A stretch of 64,000 nt of DNA, from positions 73,069,501 to 73,133,500 of the forward strand of contig CM027384.1 of the NCBI GenBank assembly GCA_015680905.1, in the 5' to 3' direction. Below are positions 22,712 through 34,267 of this stretch, one piece after another. The DNA is from Coptis chinensis. Taxonomy: Eukaryota; Streptophyta; Magnoliopsida; Ranunculales; Ranunculaceae. The notes beneath the pieces were generated by a model. It had not been told where the DNA came from. It saw only the letters and a program-made list of their open reading frames with translations, and searched no databases. The translations under genes were made by a program, and so were the position numbers. Position 1 is the first letter of the stretch; each line of letters opens with the position of its first letter.

Positions 22712-25700
22712 GCTTTAAATATAAAAGTTTGAAAAAATTGTTTCTCCTTCCCTCACTTTTTCAATCTTCTTCTATACGCTATCTAGAGAAACCAGAAAAC
22801 AGTATAGTCCCTTCTTCTTCATTCTTGTAATCCTCTGTTCTTCTCCAGAAAAGCCAAACTTTTGCATACTATAAGGTAAGCTCTTTACTTCCTGTACTTT
22901 ACTTGTTAATCCAAAACACACATTATCATATAATCTTTGAAAGAAATAAACCTGACAGCTTAAGGTTTTGAAGATTTTTAAAACTTGAAGACTATAAATC
23001 TGTGTAAGTTCGTGTTATATAATAGTTGAAAATACTATATCATTCTTTAAAATGCTTAAAAGTTTGCATCTTTACATACCTAACATGGTATGTGTGTATA
23101 ACCTTTTGTATGTTGCTTTATATATCGGATGTATTAATTAAAATCCCTCTTATCGATACTTCTGATATCTCAAACTGTATTATTGATGATGTGCTTTATA
23201 TATTAAATTGATGATACTAAAAATAGCTTTGTCGTCACCTCTTTGTTTATAGTCATCTTGATGGCGAGTGAAGACACCCTTTCTGATGTTAGTACCAATA
23301 GTGAAGATACTCATTTTGAAGATAAGGCCGATAGTCATAACTTTGCCTCCACTTCTACTAGGAAATATCGACCTCATACCTTTTGGGAATTGGATTATGT
23401 TGTAGAAGGAATTCCTTGTCATCCTTTCGAAACCATTGCTTCTAAATCTGAACTCGAGACTGTCGAAGATACCAGTCGATGGAAACATGGTCTCAACCTT
23501 TTCTTTATCAAACAGCCGAATCTAGCTTTAGTCCAAACCGCCTATCGAATTCCCCCTTCCCTTTATCTTCAACATTATGTTGGGACTCGAAAATATACCG
23601 AATGCTAAAGTGGTACTAAGAAAACCATCATTGTCACTGTCGGCCAAATTGTTGCAGAGTTGAGATTTCCTTTGACAAAGCTCGATCGTGAAGTTTTAAA
23701 CCATCTGAACCTTTCCCTTGGTCAGGGCATGGGTAATTTCTGGAGGTTGATGTTTGTCATTACAATAGCCACCTCTCCCCAGAAAAGTATGAAACTTATA
23801 GAATCCGATTATCTGACATCCTTCTTCACTATAAGTTTTGTGAGAAGCAAATTGGATACTTTTATCCCAAAAAACATTCAAAGAAAGAGATTGTGGGTAT
23901 CCTCCAAAAAAATCGTAAAAACGATAAGGAATGGACTTTGTACCCTATCATAGTTTTCAGTGATTGGGAGAGTGCCGATACTAAAACCACTCCTCCTCTT
24001 AAACATCGAGTTTTCAATTTTTCAGGTATACTATCCCTTTTGTTTATTTTCGATATCTATATATCTGAAGTTCAATTTGACCCAACCCTATATATATCTT
24101 TTTAGTTCTCCTTCCTCATTTTGACAAAGTTCATTGGAATTCGAAGAGAGTACTCAAACTTTTGAAAGGAACTGATGAAGAAGTCGATGCCAAGACTGGG
24201 GCTAATAAAGAAGGCACCCACCACTGATGTTCATCTTCAAGACATCGATAATTACCGTCTCCCTCTTTATGTTCTTAAAAGTAGGGCTCTTCATAGAATG
24301 GGTCAGTCGCCAATTCCAACTCAGTCTCTTTTAGAAAATCCTCTAAATGATCCTTTTTATCTTCTGTCCTCCTTCTCTTTGCATGAACTACCTCCTATTC
24401 TTCCCCAATGCTATATTGATTACTTAAATAATAACCTTAAAAGGACCCCAGATCTTTTTCCCAAGATTAAAAAAGAAGTTCCTGACTTTTTCAATATCCC
24501 TTTTTGTAAGATGTATTTGACTAGCATATTTTGTTGTATACATATATGGCACCTCGAGTGACGCTAAACCCAAATGTTGGTCGCCAATTATCTGATAAGG
24601 GAAAAAAGAAAGTTAATGAAAAAGTGTCGGCTAAAGCTATTGCTCCTCCCCTAGATACGCATGTCACCTTTTCCAAGGATAAGCATCCTGCTCCTTCCAA
24701 AGATAAGCATCCTGCTTTTTCCAAAGATAAGCATCCTACTTCTTCACAAGGTACACATACTACCTCTACTACTACTCCTATTGCTCCTGCTACTAAGAAA
24801 AGAAAAACTACTGGGGTGAAAGTGGTTTTGAGGCTGGTCAAACTCTTGTCTTAGTTGCATCTGCCGATTCTACTCGCAACTTCAAACCTGTCTTCATTTT
24901 GACTAATGGAAGTAATGTCCCTTTGATAGCCTCGCTTTTTGCTGACACGATGAGTTAGCTATTACTCTTTCTATCAATTATATTCTTCCTAATGATAAAA
25001 TTACCATGTATAGTGAATCTAGCGCTGAACACCTGACATTAATCTGCGATTATATTGAAAAGGTATTCTTACTTTCTATTCTATCATCTCATAATGGTTC
25101 TATCTCATTCTGTTTGCTTATCTATTTTTCTTGTTTATGTAGCTTAAAGTGGCCAACTTGGCCCAATTCGATATTTAGTACACACAAGATTGTGACCTTG
25201 GTCGCCTTCAGAAAATAGTTTATTCTCAGCAGCTGGAAGTTGATAGATTGAACCGAGAAGTGAGCCGAATGAACAAAGAAGTAAGTCAACTGAATAACGA
25301 AGTGCATTGGCTGAAAACTATTGCTCAAACTGCCAAAGAGACTCTAGCAAAGAAAATCACCGAACATGCTGAAATTCTGAAGCAAACTTAATGGAGGCTT
25401 TGCTAAAGAAAAGGCTAAGTATGAGGAGGCCTCTGATGCTAAGTATAACAATGTTGCTTCGACTTTAAACCTCCTAGGTGATCGGTTGGAAGCCTTCAAA
25501 CAATATGTTCCTCATGTTGTCCTTGTAGAATATGGACTTATTGCTGATGATACTGATGAAGAAGAAGTTCAAAATGTGACTCCCCTTTCTGATCCTGACC
25601 CAGATACTACCTCAGCTCCTCATATTTCTGCTGATGCTACTCAGATAATTTCTCTTAACTTACCCAACTTAGCTGAGGTGAATGATCTCCTTAATACTCC

Positions 25701-25716
25701 CCCAGTTAATAATTAA
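22712..25716 (+). pseudogene. Intron-containing gag-like gene remnant (compare Transposase_28)
   Basis: TATA box TTTAAATATAAAAG (about 22714) is followed by a pyrimidine-rich leader. A 5'-UTR intron (22876-23252, AAG/GTAAGC to TTATAG) precedes the ATG at 23261. The N-terminal exon has RPHTFWELDYVVEG, a premature TAA after KYTEC, and LTKLDREVLNHLNLSLGQ. After a shift, YRIRLSDILLHYKFCEKQIG and EWTLYPIIVFSDWE follow. Intron 24026-24105 leads to FDKVHWNSKRVLKLLKG. Three SKDKHP repeats lie near 24668-24740. Intron 25063-25142 (AAG/GTATTC to TGTAG) leads to a coiled coil (LEVDRLNREVSRMNKEVSQL) and an acidic end, with TAA at about 25714. The fold order recalls PF04195-type plant transposon/gag-like proteins. 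Stops and shifts indicate a pseudogene. Confidence 0.55.
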
Positions 25717-25839
25717 TATTTTGTTCATGGTTTGTAATCTTGATACAATTGGATTCTTGGTCAATCTTTATCAAATGCTTTTGTTTGTTACATTTCTGAA
25801 TATCAGTGGGACTTGAGCATATAAAACTTTGAAATCTAT

Positions 25840-26278
25840 ATCGTCGGTATCTTCCCACAGAAAACATATATTTATGAGAATGAAAAAAATTTGATACCCT
25901 CCCACGAAGAGAGAATATCAATGATACTTATAATATATACTTTTGAAAAATGAAAATTTTGATATCTTCATCCATCGAGAGTATCATTGATACTTAGACA
26001 TGTATCATCAAAAAATGAAAATTATGATACCCTCAAACAAAGAGAGAGTATTAATGATACTTATAATATATATTCTTAAAAAATGAAATTTTCGATACCC
26101 TCATCCATAGAAAGTATCTATCATTGATACTTAGACATGTATCATCAAAAAATGAAAATTCTGATACCCTCAAACAAAGAGAGAGTATCAATGATACTTA
26201 TAATATATATTTTTGAAAAAGGAAATTTTTGATACCTTCATCCTTAGAAAGTATCATTGATACTTAGACACTTGGTAA
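25840..26278. repeat. Dimeric tandem repeat rich in GATAC(C)
   Basis: Alternating ~64-bp halves. One has GATACCCTCAAACAAAGAGA and AGTATCAATGATACTTATAA; the other has GATAC(C)TTCATCC and AGTATCATTGATACTTAGAC with ATGTATCATCAAAAAATGAA. About three dimers. Each half has the dyad GTATCA-(0-1)-TGATAC. Confidence 0.8.
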
Positions 26279-26578
26279 TGAACCTTGTAATATTTAGCCA
26301 CTGTCTTAAATCTTAAAGACTCATATTATCCTTAATAAATAAAATCATAAAACTGACTCAAAAACCCACATGCATTGAATTAATAGCCTATTAAATTTTA
26401 ATGAATTACCATTGAATGAAATAACACTCTTAAACTGTTCCGTGCACAGATAACCAAAAAATTACTTTTTCAACTAATCCCATTAAATCTCCTCGTTTTC
26501 TTGCTAATCACCCTTAAATTTCCTCATTTTCTTGCTAAATATCATTAACTTTCCTCATTTTTATAATTTCTTACTTCT

Positions 26579-26906
26579 ATAAAAAGATCCTCAAATTGCA
26601 TGAGTCTAACTTGCATTTTGTCAACCTCTTACTAAAAACAACAAAAAAAAAAAAAAAAATGTCTCCTCTTTCCTACTTTCTTACTTCTTTTGTTGTTATC
26701 ATGGCTCTCCTGGAATGGCCTCATTGGTCAGATTGCCCTACCACTAAGTATTCCGACGATGAAGAAGAAGAAGAAGAAATGGCTTTGAGACCCATATTGC
26801 TATAAAAAAGGTAATGATGGGTCTTCAACTGATGGTGATGATGGTGATGATGGTGATGATGAGAATGAAGATGAAGATGAAGATGAAAATGAAGATGATG
26901 ACTGAT
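26579..26906 (+). pseudogene. Small acidic ORF with its own TATA box
   Basis: CTATAAAAAG at 26579 is followed by an ATG at 26659 after a poly(A) tract. The product begins MSPLSYFLTSFVVIMALLEW, a hydrophobic signal-anchor-like start. Next come WSDCPTT, a run of six Glu, and a stop at 26805. A different frame then continues to 26906 as an extremely acidic tail of Gly-Asp-Asp and Glu-Asp repeats, so a shift or small intron joins them. No known family recognised. It is bracketed by GATACC arrays. Confidence 0.35.
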
Positions 26907-27029
26907 ATCTTCTTTTTGTTATTCACTTTCCAATGCTCTGTTTACTTTTTGAAAAAGAAAAAATGAAAAATAAACCGTTTATTACGGTACTATCTGTGCT
27001 TAAAAATTCAAAAATTTCACATTGCAATA

Positions 27030-27235
27030 ACTAAAAAATTCAATACCCTCAAATGGAAAAATAGTATCAATGATACTGAGAATATATATCTTTGAAAATG
27101 AAAGTTTCGATACTCTCAAACAGTAAAAAGAGTATCACTGATACTTAGAATATATATTTATGAGAATAAATTTTTTGGTACCCATAACCCAAAAAAGTAT
27201 CATTGACCTTTAGCAATATATAGTTCTGAAAAACA
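27030..27235. repeat. Diverged copies of the GATAC repeat
   Basis: Three irregular units related to those at 25840-26278, for example AGTATCAATGATACTGAGAA and AGTATCACTGATACTTAGAA. Confidence 0.7.
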
Positions 27236-27239
27236 TACC

Positions 27240-27965
27240 TTAACCATTGGATGATTTTTGATAAGTTTCCTTGCATTTTGACAATTTTTGATACCAAAAC
27301 CTTTGATGATATATTTGATACCCACATTTTGTTGGTACCAGAGCTTTTTGTGCCCAGGCTCTGCATCGGATTTTGATACCAGGGCTTTTTACGATATGCT
27401 TGATACCAATATTTCTATCGATATCAGGGCTTTATATGCCTAGTATCTGCCACTGTTCTTGATACCAGGACTTTCGACGATATGCTTGATACCAATATTT
27501 CTGCCGAAATCAGGGCTTTATATGCCTGGTATCTGCCACTGTTCTTGATACCAGGACTTTTGACGATATGCCTAATACCAACATTTATGTCGATATCAGG
27601 ACTTTATTTGCATGGTATCTGCCACTATTTATGATACCAAGACTTTTGACGATATGCCTGATACCAACATTTCTGTCGGTATCAGAACTTTATGTGCATG
27701 ATATCAACACGTTTATTGATAATAGGACTTTATGTGCCTAGTATCTGCCATTATTTCTGATACCATGAATTTTGATGATATGCTTGATACCAACACGTTT
27801 GTTGATAACAGGACTTTATGTGCTTAGTATCTGCCACTATTTCTAATACCAGGACTTTTGACGATATGCCTGGTACTAACATTTCTGTCGATATCAGGGA
27901 TTTATATACCTGGTATCTGCCACTATTTCTGATACCAGAACTTTTGACGATATGCCTGATACCAA
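27240..27965. repeat. 86-bp tandem repeat (about eight copies)
   Basis: Repeat core GATATGCCTGATACCAACAT, then TATCAGG(A/G)CTTTAT, GGTATCTGCCACT and TGATACCAGGACTTTTGAC. Cores start at 27393, 27479, 27565, 27651, 27778, 27863 and 27949, a period of 86 bp with one partial extra half-unit. The array is cut inside a unit where the D LTR begins. Confidence 0.85.
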
Positions 27966-28341
27966 CATTGTATTAGGATCCAAACCATTTGGTTTGCTTT
28001 ATTTTTCTAGTCTTGTTTTTTAATTTAAGTTTTACTTTATTGTTCTTCATTTTCTTGTATTACAATCTTGTTATTTTATCTTGTTTATTTCAATCAATCA
28101 ATATTTCCTTGTTTTTCTTGTTTCAATCTTTCATTCAATCATTTGCTTTCAATTTTTTGAGTCATTTCAATCTTCAACAACTTGCTTTTCAATGTTTTCA
28201 TTCACAACTAAACTAGTTAAGTCCTAAACTAAGAGTCTACCTTCTTCCCTAAACTCCCAATCTCTCAACTCAAAACAATCTAGGATGAACCTCAACTTCT
28301 TACAAATCTTTGAAGTATATTTTCTACAATCTACAACTTCA
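27966..28341 (+). repeat. 5' LTR of D, U3 lost
   Basis: Begins CATTGTATTAGGATCC, matching 53738 in the 3' LTR, and ends CTTCA two bases before the primer site. The ~480 bp of upstream LTR, including the TATA box, are gone. The break falls in ACCAACATT of the 86-bp repeat, so the two sequences share CATT at the joint. Confidence 0.8.
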
Positions 28342-28343
28342 AA

Positions 28344-28364
28344 TGGTGCAGCTACCAGGGATTG
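28344..28364 (+). promoter_or_regulatory. Primer-binding site of D (tRNA-Asp type, decayed)
   Basis: TGGTGCAGCTACCAGGGATT against the tRNA-Asp complement TGGCGCCGTTGCCGGGGATC. Most matching positions are kept and five of the six changes over 21 bases are C/T or G/A transitions. Spacing CA-AA-TGG is as in A, C, E and F. Confidence 0.75.
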
Positions 28365-29889
28365 AAGGAAGTTGGTTGAGCACCTAAGGAGGAATCTCCC
28401 TTCTCACCCTTTCATTTCTATTTCTTTTATTTTTCATCATTTTATTTCGCTGTTATTTTGTTACTGATCTATTTTCTTACAAATTAGGGTGTGGAACCAA
28501 GAACCTGAAGAGGAGCTGAAGAAGTAGTAGGAAGATGATCGACTTTGGCTAGAGTCAAGCGGCATCCGCACGGGCGACTGCGAGCTAGCCAAGGGGCGAC
28601 TGCCCAGTCACTTCTAGTGACGTGGGTCCAATTTTTTGGTTGCGTGGTTGGTTTGTGATGAACAGTGGTACACCGAGCCCAGATTGTGTAATATAGTAGG
28701 ATAAATCAATGGAACTTGTTTGCAATAGTTAGGGATAAAAAGAAAAACGAATTTTTTTTTAGGAAAAGTGGTTTTTTTATTGATTTCTTATGATGAACAT
28801 GAGTTAAACTTGGTTTAAGTTATACACTTACCAAGGGGTTAGAGTTTTAATTGACTTGGGAAGTCCAAGTGTATGAGGCAAGGAGAGAATTATAGCTCAC
28901 ACACTATGGATCAACTTGGCAATCAACACTAAGTCCATTTGACTCTAGTTAATCTAAGGGATTAATCTAAAACTAGTTAATTAGATTAGTGTAATATTAG
29001 TTTAGTTTTAAGTTTGGCCCCTTGAAGGCAAAGTTGTATAAATTGTCAAAAACCCAACTTGTGGGCTTTTTAAGTGGACTTTTATTGGAACTTAAAACAG
29101 GGTAAAGCTCGAAAGGTTGGGCTTGAGTCTCAAATCAAGTGCCAACCAACGTCGCCTTCACCCCAAAGGTCGTGTACGCACACCTTGGGTGGTAATTTCT
29201 AAACCTCCTCAACTACAAAGTGTAAGAGGATACTTATGTGTTACTAAGCATGCTTGGATGATTGTTTGATTTACATTTCAGTCTCGTCTTTACATTTTTA
29301 TGCTAAGGCTGAACCCGAGCCCTAAAAGAACAAAAAGTACGTGGTTTTAAGACCTACTTTAGAATGGATGTTGCATGAAATGTGTGTTACATAAACCAAA
29401 TTAAAAATATAAAATCAACCAAGCAGAGCTAATTTAGTCACGTCCATCAGGACAAACATCTAGCATGAACAAAGAGAGTAGTAAACTATCATATTCAAGT
29501 GGACCAACCACCTTCCTCACTCCCCTCCCTCAGAAATACCGTGGGTGAGATTCTTGGTGGCACACCATCTGGTAAAGTAACGATCTTCTCCCTTGATGCA
29601 TGTAGGGCCAAAATCCTAAATTCGCGCCCAATTGTTCCTCTGAACAGGGCATAGTAAAATATAAACCAAAAGCAAAGTTTTCAAAATTCCATACTTACAA
29701 AAATGAATTTCGATTTCTTGAGCATACATTGCACTGTTTGCACATGTTAGGATAGTTTTGGGGTCTTGCTAAAAGTGTATGATACTGTGTTCAGACACTT
29801 CTAGTATTAGCAAGAATAAAACATACTTATGTAGGAGAGTTTGTCAACTTAGATAATAATCTCCTATTTCTAGTTTTCCATCTCATAAG
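28365..29889 (+). promoter_or_regulatory. Element D 5' leader
   Basis: Long non-coding leader. A GC-rich block at 28555-28625 contains CATCCGCACGGGCGACTGCG and GGGGCGACTGCCCAG, in the place where the other elements have GCGC-rich repeats. The rest is AT-rich. Nothing else recognised. Confidence 0.5.
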
Positions 29890-31250
29890 ATGGCAGACGA
29901 TGTAGTGCAAGCTGAAGAGCCTCTCTCCAACTTCTACACACAGTTGCAAGATGAACCTCCATCTTGTATACGACTCACACTGCTTACGAGCGATTTTAGG
30001 ATTCCACGAAACGTGTTCAATCTTCTACTCATCTTTCACTGGTTAGAACACGAGTTTCCGTATGAGCATCTATGCCGGATACATGAAGTATGTAATACCT
30101 TTCATCATTCGGGCGTCACTAACGATCAGGTTAAGCTACAATGTTTCCCTTCACTCTAGCTGATAAGAGTCACACTTGGCTTCTCTCATAGAAGGCCGAC
30201 TCTTTCGATACATGGGAAAAGATTATGTTCTCCTTCATGAAGAAGTACTTTCTGTCGAAGAAAACATAAAAGATAAGAAGCAAGATACAGTTCTTCAGAC
30301 AGAGTCTGAGTGAGACATTTTCCGAAGCATGGGATAGATTCTCTGACCTACTCCATTCATGTCCTCACCATAAACTAAAAAATCAACTCTTGTCCAATGT
30401 TTCTTCAAAGGCCTTCTCCCATAACACAAAGTAACCCTCGACATCATGAGTAATGGTAATTTTTTGGATAGAGGTGCAACTCAAGCTTTAACCTTTTTGA
30501 AAACCAAGCCGAAAAGAATACCTATTGGGGAGACATAAACAATTCCATAACAGCCCAACCCAGTATAGCTAAGTCTAGTGGTATTTTTTAGGTGACTTCA
30601 GATCCTGAGATCAAGACCTTAATCGAAACCCTCACAAGAAAGATAGATGCCATCACAACCAAACCAAAATACCGAACTTCTTAGCATGTCATGAACATAA
30701 ATACCTCACTATGCAATTTTTGTTTAAGCCTAAATCATATAGATGCCACCTATCCCTTGATCACAAACCTATCATCACTTCAACTAGAAGAAGTGTGTGC
30801 TTTCAATGTACTAAATGCACCATGGAGACAACATCCAAACTTCACATGGACCAACATTCCACAAAACCAAACACCACCGGGTTTCAACAAACCACCAAAT
30901 GCATTTAGACAAGGACAAGGATAAGGTACTTATAGCAATCAAAACAGAGCTTTGGTTCCATCCCAGTTTAACCAAAACTATCAAAACCAACCTATCAACA
31001 ACCAAAGAGACCTAGTTCTAGTCACACCATCAACTAGCGTCCAAACAGATAATTAGCTTACCAAAATAATGCTATCTATCCTGCAACAACAAACCCAAAT
31101 CCTAGTATTCATGCAACAGTCTCTAAATTTATTAGCCTAAGACAAAAATTAGAAAGGTGTACGTGTTCCCAGGTCAAGCTATCCCGAACCCTAAAGAAAC
31201 AAACACAGCCTTTAAATCAACAAGTGACGTGAACGAAGCTGGAGCACTAA
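29890..31250 (+). pseudogene. Element D gag
   Basis: MADDVVQAEEPLSNFY aligns with the gag starts of A and C. Then come FRIPRNVFNLL, HEFPYEHLCRIHEV and NDQVKLQCFP. A one-base shift near 30150 moves to FTLADKSHTW and WEKIMFSFMKKYF, then FSEAWDRFSDLLHSCPHHKL, the typical capsid end. The zinc knuckle at 30712-30753 is CNFC-x4-H-x4-Y, with the last Cys changed to Tyr (TGC to TAC). The linker WRQHPNFTW and FPGQAIPNPK (about 31165) follow. The reading ends at about 31250, where sequence homologous to the region after the polyprotein begins, so protease and basic tail are deleted. Confidence 0.75.
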
Positions 31251-32281
31251 AAACTCTTTCTTAATCATCCCATCTACGAGGATTGAATCCTCTTTTCCGA
31301 TGTATTCCTTTCCTATTCCATTCCATCTTTTAATTTAAGGGGATACATCAATAAGGTAACTGGACCTCTCCTTTCGGAGGGTGTGGTTATAACTGCCAGA
31401 GCCTTAGTCCACAGTATATCTTGCATATTCTTTGTAAAACACTTTTTACTCATCGTTTGAGTAAGTGTGAACCTATGGAGCGAGTATACAATTTTTCTTT
31501 TCTTTATTTTACACTTTTTTTTTCAAAAATATTTGATTTCTTTGTGCAATTAATGATAGATTCTTGATACATCAATGGTTAAGTGATTTTTCAAAAACGG
31601 GTAATGGATTTTACATAGACTAACCCTTAGAACTACGCAATCTAAGGGTAGTTTGAGATCAGCTTTACTTACTAAGGGTCGCCTATATCACCGAGCTATT
31701 CGCCCGGTCAAGACATTCCATATCTTGCACAGTAAATCCCCTAACTCGTGTAGCAAAAGTTTTGTCTGTCTATTTTGGGTTCGCCATAGAGCCGACACAA
31801 AAGTTGCCAAAGAATATCTGTTATGATTTGTTCTAAAGTAGTAACATCTAATATCACTGCTTTTGAGAACGAGTTTCTTAAAACATCTCTCCATAATTTT
31901 CAAAACCAGAAGATATAAAAAAATGAAAGTTATACGTCTGGAGTAACTAAAATGATACCGGGTTAACGTATAATTTTATCTTCTTGGCAAAACCTCTATT
32001 TGGATAGAAATATATTTTGAATGAGAAAACAAACCCAAAAAAAAAAAGATGAGAGGTGTCTCTAAACGAGAATTAAACAAATAGAGTAACCCAAAGTGAT
32101 ACTATTCTCTATTTAATTCTATCTTTTCGCCTCCACCTCTCTATTTTGTCTCGAGAATCTGACGTTAAAAGACTCACAAATTTAATAAATTTTCAAAAAT
32201 TTATTTTTTTAAAATTCTTTCCCCTCTCGTTTAAATCTTTTCCCCTTCTAAATCTCTTTCGTTTCTGAAAAAAAATCCAAA
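31251..32281 (+). other. Element D non-coding block after gag
   Basis: 31360-31440 is homologous to A at 17680-17740. A copy of the conserved motif (GAGAATCTGACGTTAAAAGA) lies at 32147-32177. No coding frame or RNA gene seen. Confidence 0.55.
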
Positions 32282-32560
32282 ATGTCTTCTGTAGCAAACA
32301 AAAACCCTCCACCTAGCAAGACTAGATGGATCAATTTTAATGATTGTGTGCAAGCACTTCCTAGAGAATTGCAGCTTAAGATATGGACACATATACCGAA
32401 AATCATTCCTGGTTTAGGTAAGAGTTCATACGCACGTAAGAGACGCACTATGAGAGAAGGCTGGTGCTTGAATTATCAAACACCAACTTGCCCTGGTCTT
32501 ATAACAATTATGTTTATAAAGTCTACACTTGTTATCCTCAGTGTACTACGCTCAGTCTAA
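32282..32560 (+). CDS. Unrecognised 92-residue ORF of element D
   Basis: MSSVANKNPPPSKTRWINF, then VQALPRELQLKIWTHIPK and a basic stretch SSYARKRRTMREGW, ending LSVLRSV. It starts right after a pyrimidine-rich leader and lies between two copies of the conserved motif (32147 and 32612). The LPxELxxKIWxHIP segment resembles an F-box-like or capsid helix only superficially. The basic stretch might correspond to the basic tail of A and C. It may be a remnant rather than a gene. Confidence 0.3.
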   Translation: MSSVANKNPPPSKTRWINFNDCVQALPRELQLKIWTHIPKIIPGLGKSSYARKRRTMREGWCLNYQTPTCPGLITIMFIKSTLVILSVLRSV

Positions 32561-32611
32561 GAGAGTAATCCAACCATCTGGTTAGGATTGGCTCAAGTTT
32601 TCAAAAACTTC

Positions 32612-32645
32612 CAAGTCTTGGGGATCTGACTTAAAACGACCCACC
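32612..32645 (+). promoter_or_regulatory. Conserved ~30-nt motif, D downstream copy
   Basis: AAGTCTTGGGGATCTGACTT followed by AAAACGACCCACC. Same motif as in A (17481), C (47853), E (58627 and 58662) and F (41290). Role unknown. Confidence 0.7.
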
Positions 32646-33196
32646 TTTTTAAAATTTCCGTCAAACTTATTCAAAACCCAAAAAAAAAATTAATTAAAAT
32701 TTTCTTTCCGTTATATGTACATATTTTCATACAGTTCCTTCCTTCATTTATTCTTTTTCCACCGTAGGATTTGAGTGTACCTTATACCGTTACGTTGCAT
32801 TTTTTATGCTGGTCGTTTTGGTACCTCACGGGTCAAGATCGGATGAGTAACGAAGCAGCGGATCGGCTCTTGAAGACTGAAGTTGGCAAGGCACTGAGGA
32901 CAGGATCAGAATTTCCTTTATTCATATGGGCTTGGGCCAAAATTTTGAGTTTCTTAAAAAGGAACGTGCCTGCACGTGCCATCAACCCATATATATAATT
33001 CGCAACCGCCCATAGTCATCTTCTCGATCGAAAAATCCCCAACCCTAGCCACTAACACCAACTTCGTGAATGCCCCTATTCGACTCGCGACCGCAACCTC
33101 ACCTCAACATACTACCACATAATTATTTCACAGCCTGCTCCATTTTCAACCCCCATTCCAAATCACAACCCCAATTTAATCAATTCCTACTCTAAA
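32646..33196 (+). other. Leader of D ORF X
   Basis: Mostly AT-rich. 33000-33110 is richer in CG (TCGACTCGCGACCGCAACCT), in the position of the GC-rich second leader of A and E. No gene. Confidence 0.4.
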
Positions 33197-34267
33197 ATGG
33201 CTCGAGTTCTAAAAATTGTACCAGAGCAAAATTTTCAAGACCTATTATATTCTGACCTGTTTGAAGTGTACTTCAGGGCATAGATAAGGAGAAGAGGATG
33301 GGAATCTTTGGTTGTGATGGAAGAAGCAGTTTATTCTCCTATTCTCCTTCTCTTAAGCTTTTGTTCTATAATTTCATGGTTAGAGGGGAGAATGAACGCG
33401 TCAAGGTTGTTAAGGATGGTAGAACGCCGGAGCTCACCAAGGAAGTGGTGAGTGCTTCTGGGGATTCCTCTGAAAGCTTATGTTCAGATGGAACAGTCCC
33501 CAGATAACAAGACAGTCGACATGCTCATGGCTGAAACTCTTCTTGAGGGGTGAAAAACCCCTAGTCTCACTGTGCATTTCAGAGTTCGCTATGAAAGAAC
33601 CAACTAGCAGTATCTCAGTGGACAACCTACAACCTGCTAGGCTCAACCAAACCTTTGGATATAGGTAAGGTGATGCTCCATCTTTTATGGATTCTTAAAG
33701 AGCAGAAGAATGGTTTTTGTGTCGTTTCCTTCCTTTTTGAGCAACTCTGTGAACCTAAGAAGTCGACAGCCCCTTTACCAGTGCTGGTCACAAATATCAT
33801 GCAGCACTGGGGCTTTGAAGTACTAGATGCCTTAGTGGAGGTCAGGGATGCTACTTTAGGTCCCATCTATGCCCACTGCGTCCAAAAGTTTTGGTATCCC
33901 CCCTGCTGCTAGAGCAGTCAAGCAAGCACAGCCTACAGAGCGAGTGGACTACTTCACTGAAGGTGCCACTCGAGTGTTCACCCAGCCCATGGACGGAATT
34001 CACTTCCTCCATGGATGCCAGAGGATTCGGCTCTCGACGCCGTCGACCAGCTCGCATACATAAGAAGATATCATGGTAGCTCGGTGAGAACATCGGGGAG
34101 GAGCGGCGATCTTTCCAAAGGAGAGCGAGGCGGCTTCTAGCACATTGTCAATATAACACTACAGAGCATTTGAAATGCGCTTCCGCAGAGTGATAAACAT
34201 GGTAGGACCTGCCATCAAGGAGAAGGATCTTCTAGACCGCGACGAGTCACACACGGATTCTAACTAG
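33197..34267 (+). pseudogene. ORF X of element D
   Basis: Begins MARVLKIVPEQNFQDLLYSD, matching the starts of ORF X and Y in A. After stops and shifts the segments RRGWESLVV, YSP, LLFYNFMVRGENERVKVVKD and GIPLKAYVQMEQ align with GWQPLMV, YSPALATYFYEH and LGLSMPIEIQD of A. LDIGKVMLHLLW aligns with FNVGTVMFFYH. APLPVLVTNIMQHWGFEV fits the LP-x-LIT segment of PF20167-type proteins better than A does. The last part (34080-34260) is Arg/Glu-rich. At least three frame changes. Function unknown. Confidence 0.55.

Noticed and set aside
24521-24841. Antisense ORF with Leu-Ser-Leu-Glu repeats
   Set aside because: Shadow of the SKDKHP repeat codons of the plus-strand gene remnant.
31380-31480. Possible organellar or tRNA-like insert in D
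   Set aside because: Part of it aligns with element A at 17680-17740, so it is retroelement sequence; no cloverleaf was found.
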